Assembly: GCF_949987535.1 (NCBI RefSeq)
Contig: NC_080080.1
Coordinates: forward strand, 57,510,668-57,574,667
Origin: Balaenoptera acutorostrata
Lineage: Eukaryota; Chordata; Mammalia; Artiodactyla; Balaenopteridae
Length of the DNA stretch: 64,000 bases
Direction: 5' to 3'
How positions within the stretch are numbered: the first letter of the stretch is position 1; each line of letters starts with the position of its first letter. The notes below the pieces were generated by a model, which did not search any database, was not told the DNA's origin, and was given only the letters and a program-made list of their open reading frames with translations. This document shows, piece by piece, positions 25,301 through 37,700 of the stretch. Both the position numbers and the translations under genes were made by a program.

Positions 25301-28300
25301 GAAAGCCCACACACAGCAGCGAAGACCCAACACAGCCAAAAATAAATAAATAAATAAATTAAATAAATCTATAAAAAAAATAAAATAAAATCTGCCTCCT
25401 CTTAGGTTACAAATATGTTGTCCTATGTTTCCTTCTAAAAGCTTTATTGTTGGACCTTTCACAGTTAGATCTCTAAGCCATCTGGAATTGCTTTTTGTCC
25501 GTGGTGTGAGGTCAGGGTCAAGACATTTTTTTTCTCCCTAAAGTCAAATTTTTATTGAAAAGACAACTCTTTCACTTCTGCATTTACTCTGTTGCCTACG
25601 TCATAAGTCAGGTGACCATAAATGTATGGATCTGATTCTGTGTTCCATTTTTCCCTGCTTTACCAATTCCACACTGTCTTGATTACTAAAGCCTGATGAT
25701 AGTCTTGACATCTGGTAACTTAATTACTCTAGCTTTGCTCTTCTTCGGGATTGTCTTGGCCCTTTGCATTGGGATTGTATTGAATCTATCTAGGGAGAAC
25801 TGACATATTTACGGTACTAAGTCTTTGAATCTATGAACCTAACCCATTTACTTAAGTCTTTAACTTCTTTTAATAATATTTTGTAGTTTTCAGGGCAGGC
25901 GTCTTACATCTTTTGGTAAGATTTATTTCTGGGTATGGATGTCGTTTGAGGTTCTTGACATAATGTTTTCTATTTGTTCCTTGCTAGTTTATGTATTTTG
26001 GTCTCATATGTTATTATATATTTATGCATCCAGTGACCTTGCTAAATTAAATTCATTTATAAGCCTGTTCTTTCAAACTGTTAGTTTGTTCTTTCTCTTG
26101 GATTTTCTTGAAGTAATGATTTCCTATTTATTTCAACATTTCATGCTGTAAGTTTATGATAGTATGGAAGGACCGCCAAGAAAAAAAATACTGAAATAAT
26201 TTATGAAGAGGCAGTCTTTAGAGTTCAAATATTGTAAGACTGATGATATGATGGGAAATCTGCATGGACCTGACTTTTCTGCAAGTGATTTTTGGAAATT
26301 ATAATAAATTGGTGGCTCATTTCCTTACATTGACCTACCTTCCATATGAAGGAATGAGCATTCATTGAGGTGACATGTGTGAAAAGTTCATAGGCAAATT
26401 TAAGGCAGTGATACATAAATATAAACTCTTTCAAGACAATACAGAGGAAGAAATAATTGGCAAATATGAAATTAGTCATAGTCGTTTATTTATTAATTTG
26501 ACATTTTTGGAGTACCTGTTATGTGCCAGGCCCTCTTCCAGGTAATGTTGGGACAACAACTCGACTGAGTGAATGAAAGATAGATAAGTTTTTTTTTTTT
26601 TTTTAATGCTAGTATGTCACATGGTGATAAGTGCTATAGAGAGGAATAAAAGAGGGGAAGGAAATAGAGAGTTTCTTGAAACTGGAGTTGCAATTTAAAT
26701 AGTGTTGTCAGTCATGGCCTCACAGAAAAGATGTTAGCACTAAGATGTTAGCATGGGACTATCTGGGGGCAAAGCTTTCCAGACAGGTGGCATAACTGCC
26801 AAGACCCTTGTGGCTGACAGGAGAATAAGTAATGGGAAGAGATGTACGAACTGAGGTAACAGGTAAAGGCAAGCGAGTGTGACACCCAGATCAAGTAGAG
26901 TACATAGACTTTATAAGGCCTTTAGATTTTACTGATTTTACTAATTAGTAAAATTTATGAAGTAAATTTATGATTTACTAATTTTACTAATTTTACTAAT
27001 GAGATGGGAATCTTGAAAATGTTTCAAAAGGAAAAGTCAGATGATCTGACTTAATTTTTTTAAAGGCTCATTCTGGCTGCTGAATTGAGATTAGATTTTT
27101 GTGGGGGAAGATTAGAGGCAGGAGGCAGTTAGGTTCCTGAAGTAATCCATGGGAGACATGATGGTGGTGTGGACCAGGTGGTGGAAGAGGTCCTAAGAAG
27201 TGATCAGATTCTGGATATATTTTGAAGGTAGAGCCTTGGGACGTGGTAGATGGAGAAATCAAAGGTGATCCCGAAGTTTTTGGTCTAAACAATGTGAAAA
27301 ATAGAGTTGCCATTTAACTAGATGGAAAATTTTGAGGGGAAAATCAGGATTTGTTTTGGGAAGTGCTAGGTTTGAGATGTTTGTTAGACATCAAAGTGGA
27401 GATGCCAGGTATGTGTATGTGCATGTGAGTGTGTACACACATATATGTATTTTATATCTCTATATATTCGGTTTGTGTTTAGGGTAGAAGTCTAAGCTGG
27501 AGTTACAAGCTTGGGAGTCTTAAGTTTGTAAAATAATTTTACCTTGGTATATTTCTTTAAATTGATCTCTTAACTGAAGAAAGTATTAGGACAAACTGGC
27601 AAGATCTTGTATAGAGAGTGTCAAGCCTTTGAAAAGTGTTTAAAAACAAAAAGTGACTAGGAGGGGTGGTGAGTACGATCGGGAAAGAGTCATGAGGTGG
27701 ACTTCTTTGGTAATGTTTTGTTTCTTGCTCTTGGTACTAGTTACATGGTGTGTTTACTCTGTGAAAGTTCATTAAGTTATATACTTAAGATTTTTGCACT
27801 TTTCTGTATGTATCTTATGATTAGTGTATACATCTACATTTGTTGTTTACTTAAAACAGGGAGTACATAACAAGATAGACAGTACAAAGTAGTACATACT
27901 AAGTTTCAAATAAAGCGTAGAGACAATAACTGCTATTAGAACATAGAGGAGGCAAGGATCAATACTGTCCATAAAGTTTTCATTGAAAGCACTACTTAAA
28001 CAAGTAGAAAAGTAGGAGAGCTTTCTAGAAAAGATAAAATGAAAACCTCTTTGTTTTTCCTAGAGAAGCAGGAGTGTTTAGGGACCACTGTAAAGAGCGG
28101 CTTAGTTAGAAAAGGGCCCATTTTTTAAAACAGGAAAATAAAGTTGGTATGTATTATGTATAGATAAACCTAATTATCATATGAAGTTGACTTGTATCAC
28201 GCATCAGTTATTCATAGTCAAAAGTTTTGAAGTCAGTTTATCCCTTTTGTTTGAATTAGTAACTCCTAAAAAGAATGTTTTCTTTGTATCCCCTTTGTGA

Positions 28301-31300
28301 CTATTTTTACATCAGGGCTGTCTGGAGACTTTACAGGGTATCCAAATAATTTTCTTCCTCACCTTTAAATGTTATAAGGATAAATTACTTATGTTTTACT
28401 TCAAAACAAAGGGATTCATCCTAACCCTTGCTGACTCCCTTCAAAGCTGAAAAAGAAGTCTGTAAGGGAGAAAAATCAAATGGTAAGGATGATCTACAGT
28501 CCCTAAATAATGAATTGTCTCTAGATCATCCAATAGGATTATGATATGAGTCATTTGTAATTTAAAATTTCCTAGTAGCCATGTTAAGAAAAGTAAAAAG
28601 AAACTGGTGAAATTATATTTAGTAATGTATTTTGTTTAACCTAATATACTTAAAATATAATTTCAACATGTAACCAGTATATAATCATTTGAATGATGTA
28701 TTTTTACATCTTTTTTCATACTAAGTCTTTGAAATCTGGTCTGTATTACACGCACAGTACATGTTAATTTGGACTAATCACATTTTGAGTGTTCTATAGC
28801 CACGTGTGGTTAGAATGCAGCTCTAGAGCTACAGTTGAAAGTTACTGCACAGCAGACTTTAAGAAAAAAAGTTACTCTTTTTTAAGAGAGTTTCACTCAT
28901 TCAGTAGATAGTTACTGAGTACTTTTTTTTTTTTTAATGTATTTTTTTTTTTTTTTTTTAAATTTATGGCTGTGTTGGGTCTTCGTTTCTGTGCGAGGGC
29001 TTTCTCTAGTTGTGGCAAGCGGGGGCCACTCTTCATCGCGGTGCGCGGGCCTCTCATTATCGCGGCCTCTCTTGTTGTGGAGCACAGGCTCCAGACATGC
29101 AGGCTCAGTAGTTGTGGCTCACGGGCCTAGCCGCTCCGTGGAATGTGGGATCTTCCCAGACCAGGGCTCGAACCCGCGTCCCCTGCATTGGCAGGCAGAT
29201 TCTCAACCACTGCGCCACCAGGGAAGCCCTACTGAGTACTTATTTTATATGTCATGTATATAGTTTAGCTCAAAACACTGTACCAAAAACTACCAGGAGA
29301 TGTTTCTCTGAGATTCTGTTATAAATAGTACTTCCAAAATTATATTTATAAAAAATAGGATCTAGCTTTTTCTTATATGCTTTTTAAAATATTGACTTGC
29401 GTCAACCAAGTTTTCTATTCAATAGCCTAGATAATTGTACATAATTATATAAGTGTAAACTTTTATCTAATATGGGTATTTTTTACCTTGTATTTCAGCC
29501 TTGACGATTAAAACATCTAACTTATTTGAAAACTTTGCTTGGCAGTTACTGAGTTTAAAAATTAAATTGACTGTATAAGACAAGATTATTCAAAGTTTTT
29601 TCAAGTATGATTGATTCTTTTATTAATTTTAAAATATATTAGCATAAAATATATTTTGGAGGCTGATAAGTTTATTTATTATTAGTATGCAGCAAAAAAG
29701 CATTTTGCCTCAAATATGTCAGTCATGTTTCTTAAGAAAAAATCTTGCTTTTGGTACCTACATTTGATTATTTGAACATTTGATGGTCTAAATAATTTCT
29801 GATATTTTTTATATATTAATTGTTATGATCTGGGTTGTCAAATAAAAGTTTTTAAATTATTTGGTTTGAATTTTTAAATATTTTTACATAAATATATTTT
29901 AAAACTCTCTCTGTTTCTCGCTGTCTCTGCATAGGTATATAAAATACTAGTAAAGAAGAGTCAAGAAGAAAGCTGGGTAGTTTTTAGAAGATACACTGAC
30001 TTCTCTAGGCTTAATGATAAAGTAAGTACTTTAATAAATCTAAAACTGACTTTTCAGTTTTGAATTATCTGTTCCTGGAGTTCTGCTGTTATATTTGTGT
30101 TTTTTCTTCCTTGTTAATTATTTGAGCGAAGTCAAGTCTTTGCTATTTCCAAACAAAATTAACTGTTTCATTTAACGTTAATAGTTCGAAGTCCTGTCTC
30201 TATGCATAACTTCCTTTTATTGGAAACAAAAAATTATTTTTAATATTAAAAATGTGAAAACCTTAAAATTGGCAACAGAGATATGTGATTATTTATATAA
30301 TCTTGTGAGTTTGAAAAGATGTATATGTATGATAAGACCCCCTAAATCATGACTACAAAAGAATGAACAAGAAAGAAAAATTTAGCACATTGTGTTAGTT
30401 TTCTATTGCTGTATAACAAATTATCACAAACTGTGGCTTAAAACTTACCTGTTCATTATCTAGAGATTTGGACTGCTCAGCTGGGTTTGCTGCTTAAGAT
30501 CAAACAAGGTCAAAATCAAGCTGTTGGCTTGACTGGCCTCTTACCTGGAGGTTCTGGAAAAGAATCAGCTTCCAGTATCATTCTGGTTGTTGGCAGAGTT
30601 TGGTTTCTTGTGGTTGTGAGACCAAGGTCCCTGTTTCCTTGCTAGTTGTCAGCCAAAAGTTGTTCTTGGCTCATAACGACTGTTCTTCAGCCCTTGCACA
30701 TGGCCCTTCCATCTTCAAAGTCAGGAAGAGACGGTCAAGTCCTTCTTGTGCTTTGAATATCTCTGACTTTCTCTTCTGTCACCAGCCAGGAAGAAACCTT
30801 TACCCTTCTAGAGCTCATGTGATAAGATTAGGCTCACCTAGATAATTTTCCTTTCTTAAGGTCAACTGAATAGTAACCCTAATTGCATCTACAGAATCTC
30901 TTTTCTTGTGTAAAAACAAAACACAGAGGCAACACCAGGGGCAAAGGTCATAGGGCCATCTAGAATTCTACCCACTGCATGTGTGAAATAGACAAAGACG
31001 ATAATAATAAACCTCAGTACATTAAGTACCCTTAAAAATAAGTACCAAAAAAAAAAAAAATAGAAAATTCAGCAAATGATATGAATGGGATAATCCACAG
31101 AAGAAATATAAATGACCAATAAGTTACTATCACAAGTACTCCAAGAAAAGAAAATTAAACAATTTTTCACCTGTCAAGTTGACAGGCTTTAAATGATATT
31201 ATCCATTGTTGGAAACATGAGTCTTCCTAGAGGAAACCCTAAAGCTGAGCATAATTTTGACACAATCACATTTCTGGGATTTATCCTATATAATAAATTA

Positions 31301-34300
31301 TGGATATGAGCAAGATTTAGCCCTAAGGATACTTATCATGATGCTTTATGTATTGTTTCCTTTGTTCATGTTTTATTTTGTTTTTAATAGTTAAAAAATT
31401 AGAACCAACCTAAATTTCCAACACTAGGGAATTCTTTGAGTTAATTGCAGTAAGAGTTCAGTAGAAAAACAGCAGCTGAGGCGTTCACAGAGCTGGTGAG
31501 AAATCAGGTGGGGCAGGTGAGGGTAATTGGTATTTAAGAAACCAAGAGAAAGAACATTTTTCCAAAAGAATCAAGTGATTTATGATACTTCTGAGAGGCC
31601 AAGTAAGCTGAACTTGGACCACAAATTATTCCCTAATTTTGACATATGTTTAGTAGAGGAAACTTCACTGGTCCTATTCTTTCCCATGTGCCACCTCCCC
31701 CACCTTCTTCCTGGACACTCAGAACTTCTCAAGTTGGTATATTCTTAAAATGTTTGGTGGTGGGAAACTCCATTTATGTGACTTTGCAACTGCCCAGATG
31801 CCAAAAAGTTTCTACCATTTCTGAAAACCTCAATTTGAATGAAAAGGTAAAATATAAAATGCTAAACTATTTTATCCTTAATTAAGGTATTGTTAAGATG
31901 ACTTTTTGCAACGTCAAAATACTTAAAACTATTATTTCTAATATATTTCTACCATTATATGTAAATTTTATTTTCTGTTTCTGAGTTCTTCTTATATGCA
32001 CGATTTAAAAACCTGTAATTCTTTACTTCTGTTTATTTTTTTTAATGATTAAACAAACAAGAAGACCAAAGTAATTCATGAAGTTATCAGATACTTAAGT
32101 GGAATTCTTAGCTTTTTTATGAAATTGTTATAATTTTTGTTCATACAGTTTCTAATAGTTTCAATTTTGAGCTATTTCATCCTTTATGACTTCTTATTTT
32201 TCTTTTCAGGACTCATATTATTTAGTGTTTACTTCCCTTTGTCTCTCTAGATTCATCTTTATTGCCAAAATATTTATCTTACACAAGCTGAGATTTAGAT
32301 AGCTCTTAAGCTTTTGAAGAAAGATGTTAGTAGAAGTTTAATTTAAATCTAGTAAATATCTCCTTGATGCTCTGAGTTGGGCACTTAAAATTGATAAGTG
32401 TCTGTGTCAGTCTTCTAGGTACCAGCAAGAGCTCCACCCATCACCTGATTTTACTGGCAAGAATCAAAAATGTGTGTCAAACACCAGCAGCCACACAGTT
32501 TAAATGGTAGTTATTATTTTTATAATTGTTAAAAATAAAGTAAAATCTTAGGATCTTTCATTTTATAAAACCAATCATGAAGTATTTGTGAAATGAGTAG
32601 TTTGAGTTCAGCACTGTGCTAGGAATTTGGTATTATATAGAAACTATTTAGATCTGATTTCTAACGTTGAAGAGTTTATGTTTTCCATTTATCTATACTA
32701 GGAGGAAAAAAATAGTTAATTGACAATATGAAAATTATTTAACATAGTTAAAATAACACTGTTTAGAAAGAAAATTTTCTGTAGAACGCTAGTCTTTTTT
32801 TTATTCCTCTTTTTTTAATTTCCTGGGTTATAATCTGGCTTCAGCTTCTCTAGGAGTTTTTAAGAGCCTCTTCTGGGAAAGTGAGAGGGCAAAGTCATGA
32901 GCAAGATCTGGAACACATAGAGCTTTTCAGGGTTGAGACATCTGGCAGGGTTGTAGGGCAGGCTGGTGATGAATAATTTGCAGAAATATGGCCATGAGAG
33001 TAGGGTTTTCTCTATATTCTACTTAAAAGCTCGCTATTTTCTACTTCCAATTTGCAGAGTAGGTCAAAGCTGAGTATTTCTGTGAGGTAAAATGATTATT
33101 CTCAGTTGGAATTAGAATTCTCTTAGAATTCTCTCGATTCTAAGTCTTAGCTGTACTAAGCAGAGCACACAGCAGAGCATAGGGAGGGAGCAGAACCATT
33201 ATCAGATCACTGTCAAGACAAGCCAAGCTCATATGAAAATCTGGGCTAAGCTCAACCAAGCATTTGATCCTCTCATTAAAAAGAAATTCAGTGGTAATCC
33301 TCAACATGTCTGTCTCTTCGGTCACACTGTCCTGAACTGTCCTGAACTGATTGACATCAGGCAGTTCATAAGTAGTGTCCTAAGTTTGCCTTTTACTGTC
33401 TTTCTGGGGTTTTTTTCACTTTTTTCCTTTGTTGGATTTTATTTCCTTTATCTCATGTCTTCTTTCTTGAATTACTCTTTCCTTTTAGTAGAACTAATCC
33501 CCTAGTAGCTTTTTGAGGAAGATTACATGGGATGTGATGTCTTTCAGACCCCACATGTCTAAAAATATTCAGTTTTCATACTTGGTTGAAATGTGGGCTA
33601 GGTATAGAATTATAGATTGGAATTTTTTTTTTCAGAATTTTGAAGACATTAAGCTATTTTCATCTTGCTTTTAGTGTTGAGTATTACCCTTGAGAAGCCC
33701 AAAGCTATTCTTGCTCCTGATCATTTGTATGTCACCTGTTTTTTTCTTCTTTAGAAGTCTGTTGAATCTTCTCTGTGTAATTAATCTGAAATTTCACAAT
33801 GACTTTTTGTAAAGTTCTTTTCTTCTATTATCTTGTACACTCTGTGGGCAACCCATGTGTTTCAGATCAGAAAAATGTTTTTGAACTGCTTTATTAATGA
33901 ATTCCTCCCTTCTGTGTTGTCAGTTCCCTCTTTCTGTAAACTTTCTTGTAAAACAGACATTTGGGCTGGTTCCAGATCTTTTCCTCCCCTTTCTTTACTA
34001 CCTTTTTCTTTTTTGCTATTTGGAAGGAGATTTCCTTATTTCTTTCTAAAACCATCTTTTTATTCTCTGAATGTCCCTGTTTTTGGTCATTTTATTCTTA
34101 TTTCTTGAATGTAGTATCTTAATCCATTGAGTGTATTAGTGATTTTTTTATTTGTATTTTTATTATTTTATGTTTTTTTCTCCTTGTGCTGTCTGTGTTC
34201 TCTGAGTTACTTTTTTCTGTTTGTCTTTGTCTTCCATGTTAAGTAATAGTATGTAGTAATTCTTTCTGGTTGTCTGGTCATGATTAAAAGTTGGGTACTA

Positions 34301-34734
34301 AAAGCTGATTGGAATCTCTTACTCCATGGGTGAGGCTTATGTTGACTTTAAGATTCACTGTATAATGGGGAAGGTGGGCTGTGCTGGAGAACTTCTGATG
34401 TCAGGATCTTAAGGTCTTTCCTGTTGGATTGATCAGACTCTCCAGAGAAGTGTTTTCCAATCTCCTGCCTTGTGCTGCCAGTTTGTGAGCAATTTGAGGT
34501 CCCTGTAAGTATAAACCTGGTATAAATTTTTCTACACTTTGGGTTTTCTTCATTCTCCTGAGTCAATTTCTACTCTCCTCTCTACTTTTTGGTTTCCAGT
34601 ATGTTGTTTTATGTTTTTTTCTCTTCACTGTAGTTTTAGCAGGGCTGCAGAAAGAGAGAATTAGATGAGTGTACTCAGTTCTCCAACTTAATCCAAAAAT
34701 TATGTGCATTACTTTTTTTTTTTATAGAAAGTAT

Positions 34735-34773
<39 letters not shown>

Positions 34774-37700
34774 TGGCTGTGTTGGGTCTTCGTTTCTGTG
34801 TGAGGGCTTTCTCTAGTTGTGGCAAGTGGGGGCCACTCTTCATCGCGGTGCGCGGGCTTCTCACTATCACGGCCTCTCTTGTTGCGCAGCACAGGCTCCA
34901 GACGCGCAGGCTCAGCAATTGTGGCTCACGGGCCCAGTTGCTCCGTGGTATGTGGGATCTTCCCAGACCAGGGCTCGAACCCGTGTCCCCTGCATTGGCA
35001 GGCAGATTCTCAACCACTGCGCCACCAGGGAAGCCCTGCATTACTTTTTTAAAGGCTTTTTTATGGAAACATCAAATGCGTATTATGATGTCATTTCACA
35101 GGAAATCTATTAATGTTTAATTTAATGAAATATAAAAACTAGCCTTTACTAAAGTTATTTCAAGCTAATGGATAGTTCCCAAATTGTCCTTTGTTCAAAA
35201 TAAAGTTATTGAGTAAGCACTCATAATATAAACACTTTGTCAGGGCTCAATTGTGGAACAACTCACTCTTTTCTGAGGATTATTTTTTTAGGGGAAAAAA
35301 GTCTAACCATGCATGTGGACATATGTGACATTTAAATTTTAAAGCTTGAAATTAATAAAAAGACTATTTTTATTTTCTCCTTATGGCTTTTATTACTTTC
35401 ATTGCAAACACAGTAAATGACCAGACTCCAAGGCCAAAATTATCTGTTTCCATCTTGAAATCAAATCAGGGTTTTCAGTAGAAAAATATAGACAGAATTT
35501 ATGTTCTATATTTTTATTTAGCATTTTACCCTGTGAATTTTCTCTTTTGCTAGTCTTTTTTTTACATCGTGATATTTTGTCTTATATTTAAGTATAGAAA
35601 TTTGAACAGTACATGATTTCATTTCATTCATTTATTGAACATAGATTGTTGGCTGCTTGTAATGTAGCAGGCATTATGGTAGACACTGGGGGTGCAACTA
35701 TGAATAAGACAATCATTACAATGTAAAACGATTCTAAGTCTTAGCTGTACTTTGGACACTCCTGGAAAACTTTTTAAAATTACAATGCCCAGGCCATATC
35801 CCAACTAAATAAATGCAAATATATCAGAGATAGGACACAGTCATTGATACAAGATCCTCATTAATTATCCTCAGAAAAGAGGGAGCTGTTCTACAATGGA
35901 GCCCTCACAAAGTGTCTATATGAGTTCTTACTCAAAGTTCCTTGGGTGATTCCAATGTGCAACCGAGGTTTAGAAGACTGGTCTGGTAGAAGAGTCCAAA
36001 ATTAAATAAATGTTACTTAATTTACATCGTGATAAATGTCATTTAAAAAATAAATTAATGATTTGAGAATGTGTGGCAGATTGTCTTTTCTAAAAATGTA
36101 TGCAGCAATATTCTCAGTCCCATATGCTCTTCCAGAATCTTGCCTCTGACTATCAAGAAGTAGAATCTGTTTCCTCTCCCCCTTGAACGTGGGTGAGCTT
36201 GTGACTGATCTAACCAATAGAGGACGGTGGAACTGATGCTGTGGGATGATGAGGCTAGATCATAAGAAGCATACAGCTTCATCCTGGCTTTCTCTCTTGG
36301 GATGCTTCCCTTTGAAACCCAGACTTTATGCTGTAAGAAAGTCCAGGATACATGGAGAGGCCATGTTAGGCTTGTGACTGACAGCCCCAGCCAATGTCTC
36401 AGCCAACAAGCAGCATGATCCAGTATAAATATGTGGGAACGAACTTCAGTTGCTTCCAGCTCCCAACTTCAAGTTTCCAGCTGAGGTTCTAATTCATTGT
36501 GACAAGACAACCCATCCTCACCATTCCCTGTACAAATTACCAGCCCACAGGGTCCATGGCCTAATAAATGGTTATTTTACACCACTGAGTTTTGAGGTAA
36601 CTTGTTATCCAGTTATAGTCACTTGATCAGAGTGTATAAAGAGAAATCTAACTGAGCTTAAAAGGTGGAAAAGTCTTTCCTAAGAAAGTAAAATTTAAGC
36701 CAAATATGCAAAATTGATCATAAGCCAAAATGTAAAAGCTAAAACTATAAACACCTTAGGAAAAAACATGGAAGAAAATTTTTGTAACCATGGAGTGAGC
36801 AATGATTTCTTAGATAGTATCTAAAAAAGCATAAACCATAAAAGAAAAAAATGGATGAATTAGGTAACATTAAAATTTTTTAAATGTGCTCTGTTAAGAC
36901 TGTTAACATGAAAAATCAAGCCACAGTCTGGGAGAATATATTTGTCATACATATATCTGACAGAGGCCTTCTATCTAGAATATATAAAGAAGTCTGACAA
37001 CTTAATCAAAAGACAAGTAACCCAGTTTTTTTAAAGCAGTGGATTCAGAAGATTTTTTTTTTTTTTAAGTAAACTAAAGAACCATTTTGGGTTTTTTTTG
37101 TTGTTGTTTTTTATTTATTTATTTATTTATTTTTGACTCTGTTGGGTCTTCGTTTCTGTGCGAGGGCTTTCTCTAGTTGTGGCAAGTGGGGGCCACTCTT
37201 CATCGCAGTGCACGGGCCTCTCACTATCGTGGCCTCTCTTGTTGCGGAGCACAGGCTCCAGACGCGCAGGCTCAGTAGTTGTGGCTCACGGGCCTAGTTG
37301 CTCTGCGGCATTTGGGATCTTCCCAGACCAGGGCTCGAACCCGTGTCCCCTGCATTGGCAGGCAGATTCTCAACCACTTCGCCACCAGGGAAGCCCCAGA
37401 AGATTTAAATAGATAATTCACCAAAGAAGATATGCAGATCCAAGCACATGAGAAGATACTTAACACCATTTGTCAAGAGAGGAATGTAAGTTAAAGCCAC
37501 AATGAAATACTACTACACACCCAGTGGAATGGCTGACATTAAAAAGACAAGCAGTGCCACGTGTTAGCAGGGACAGGGAGCAACTGTAACTCCTATGCAT
37601 ACACAACTGGTAGAAATCAAGAAATAAAAAAACCAAGGCATAAAAAGCATAGCTGAATTTAATTCTTTTATTGTAAGCTTGTTATGTGAATAGTTTCACA

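Larger units (their letters stand above)
22600..26160 (-). mobile_element. Old antisense L1 (3' half), split by COX11 retrocopy and SINE
   Basis: The + strand reads the reverse complement of the L1 3' UTR and ORF2 C terminus. Examples are TACTACAATTTATCCATTC, TAGTGTATGAGAGTTCCAGT and CATTGTGGTTTTAATTTGCA. The collinear sequence breaks at 23441, resumes at 24966 (ATGGTTAGCACTTTTT) and again at 25399 after the SINE. The COX11 copy and SINE are therefore both younger than this L1. Confidence 0.75.

Noticed and set aside
34730..34774. (TTTA)n array as a CRISPR or satellite
   Set aside because: It is the expanded tail of an antisense SINE, as shown by the target-site duplication around it.
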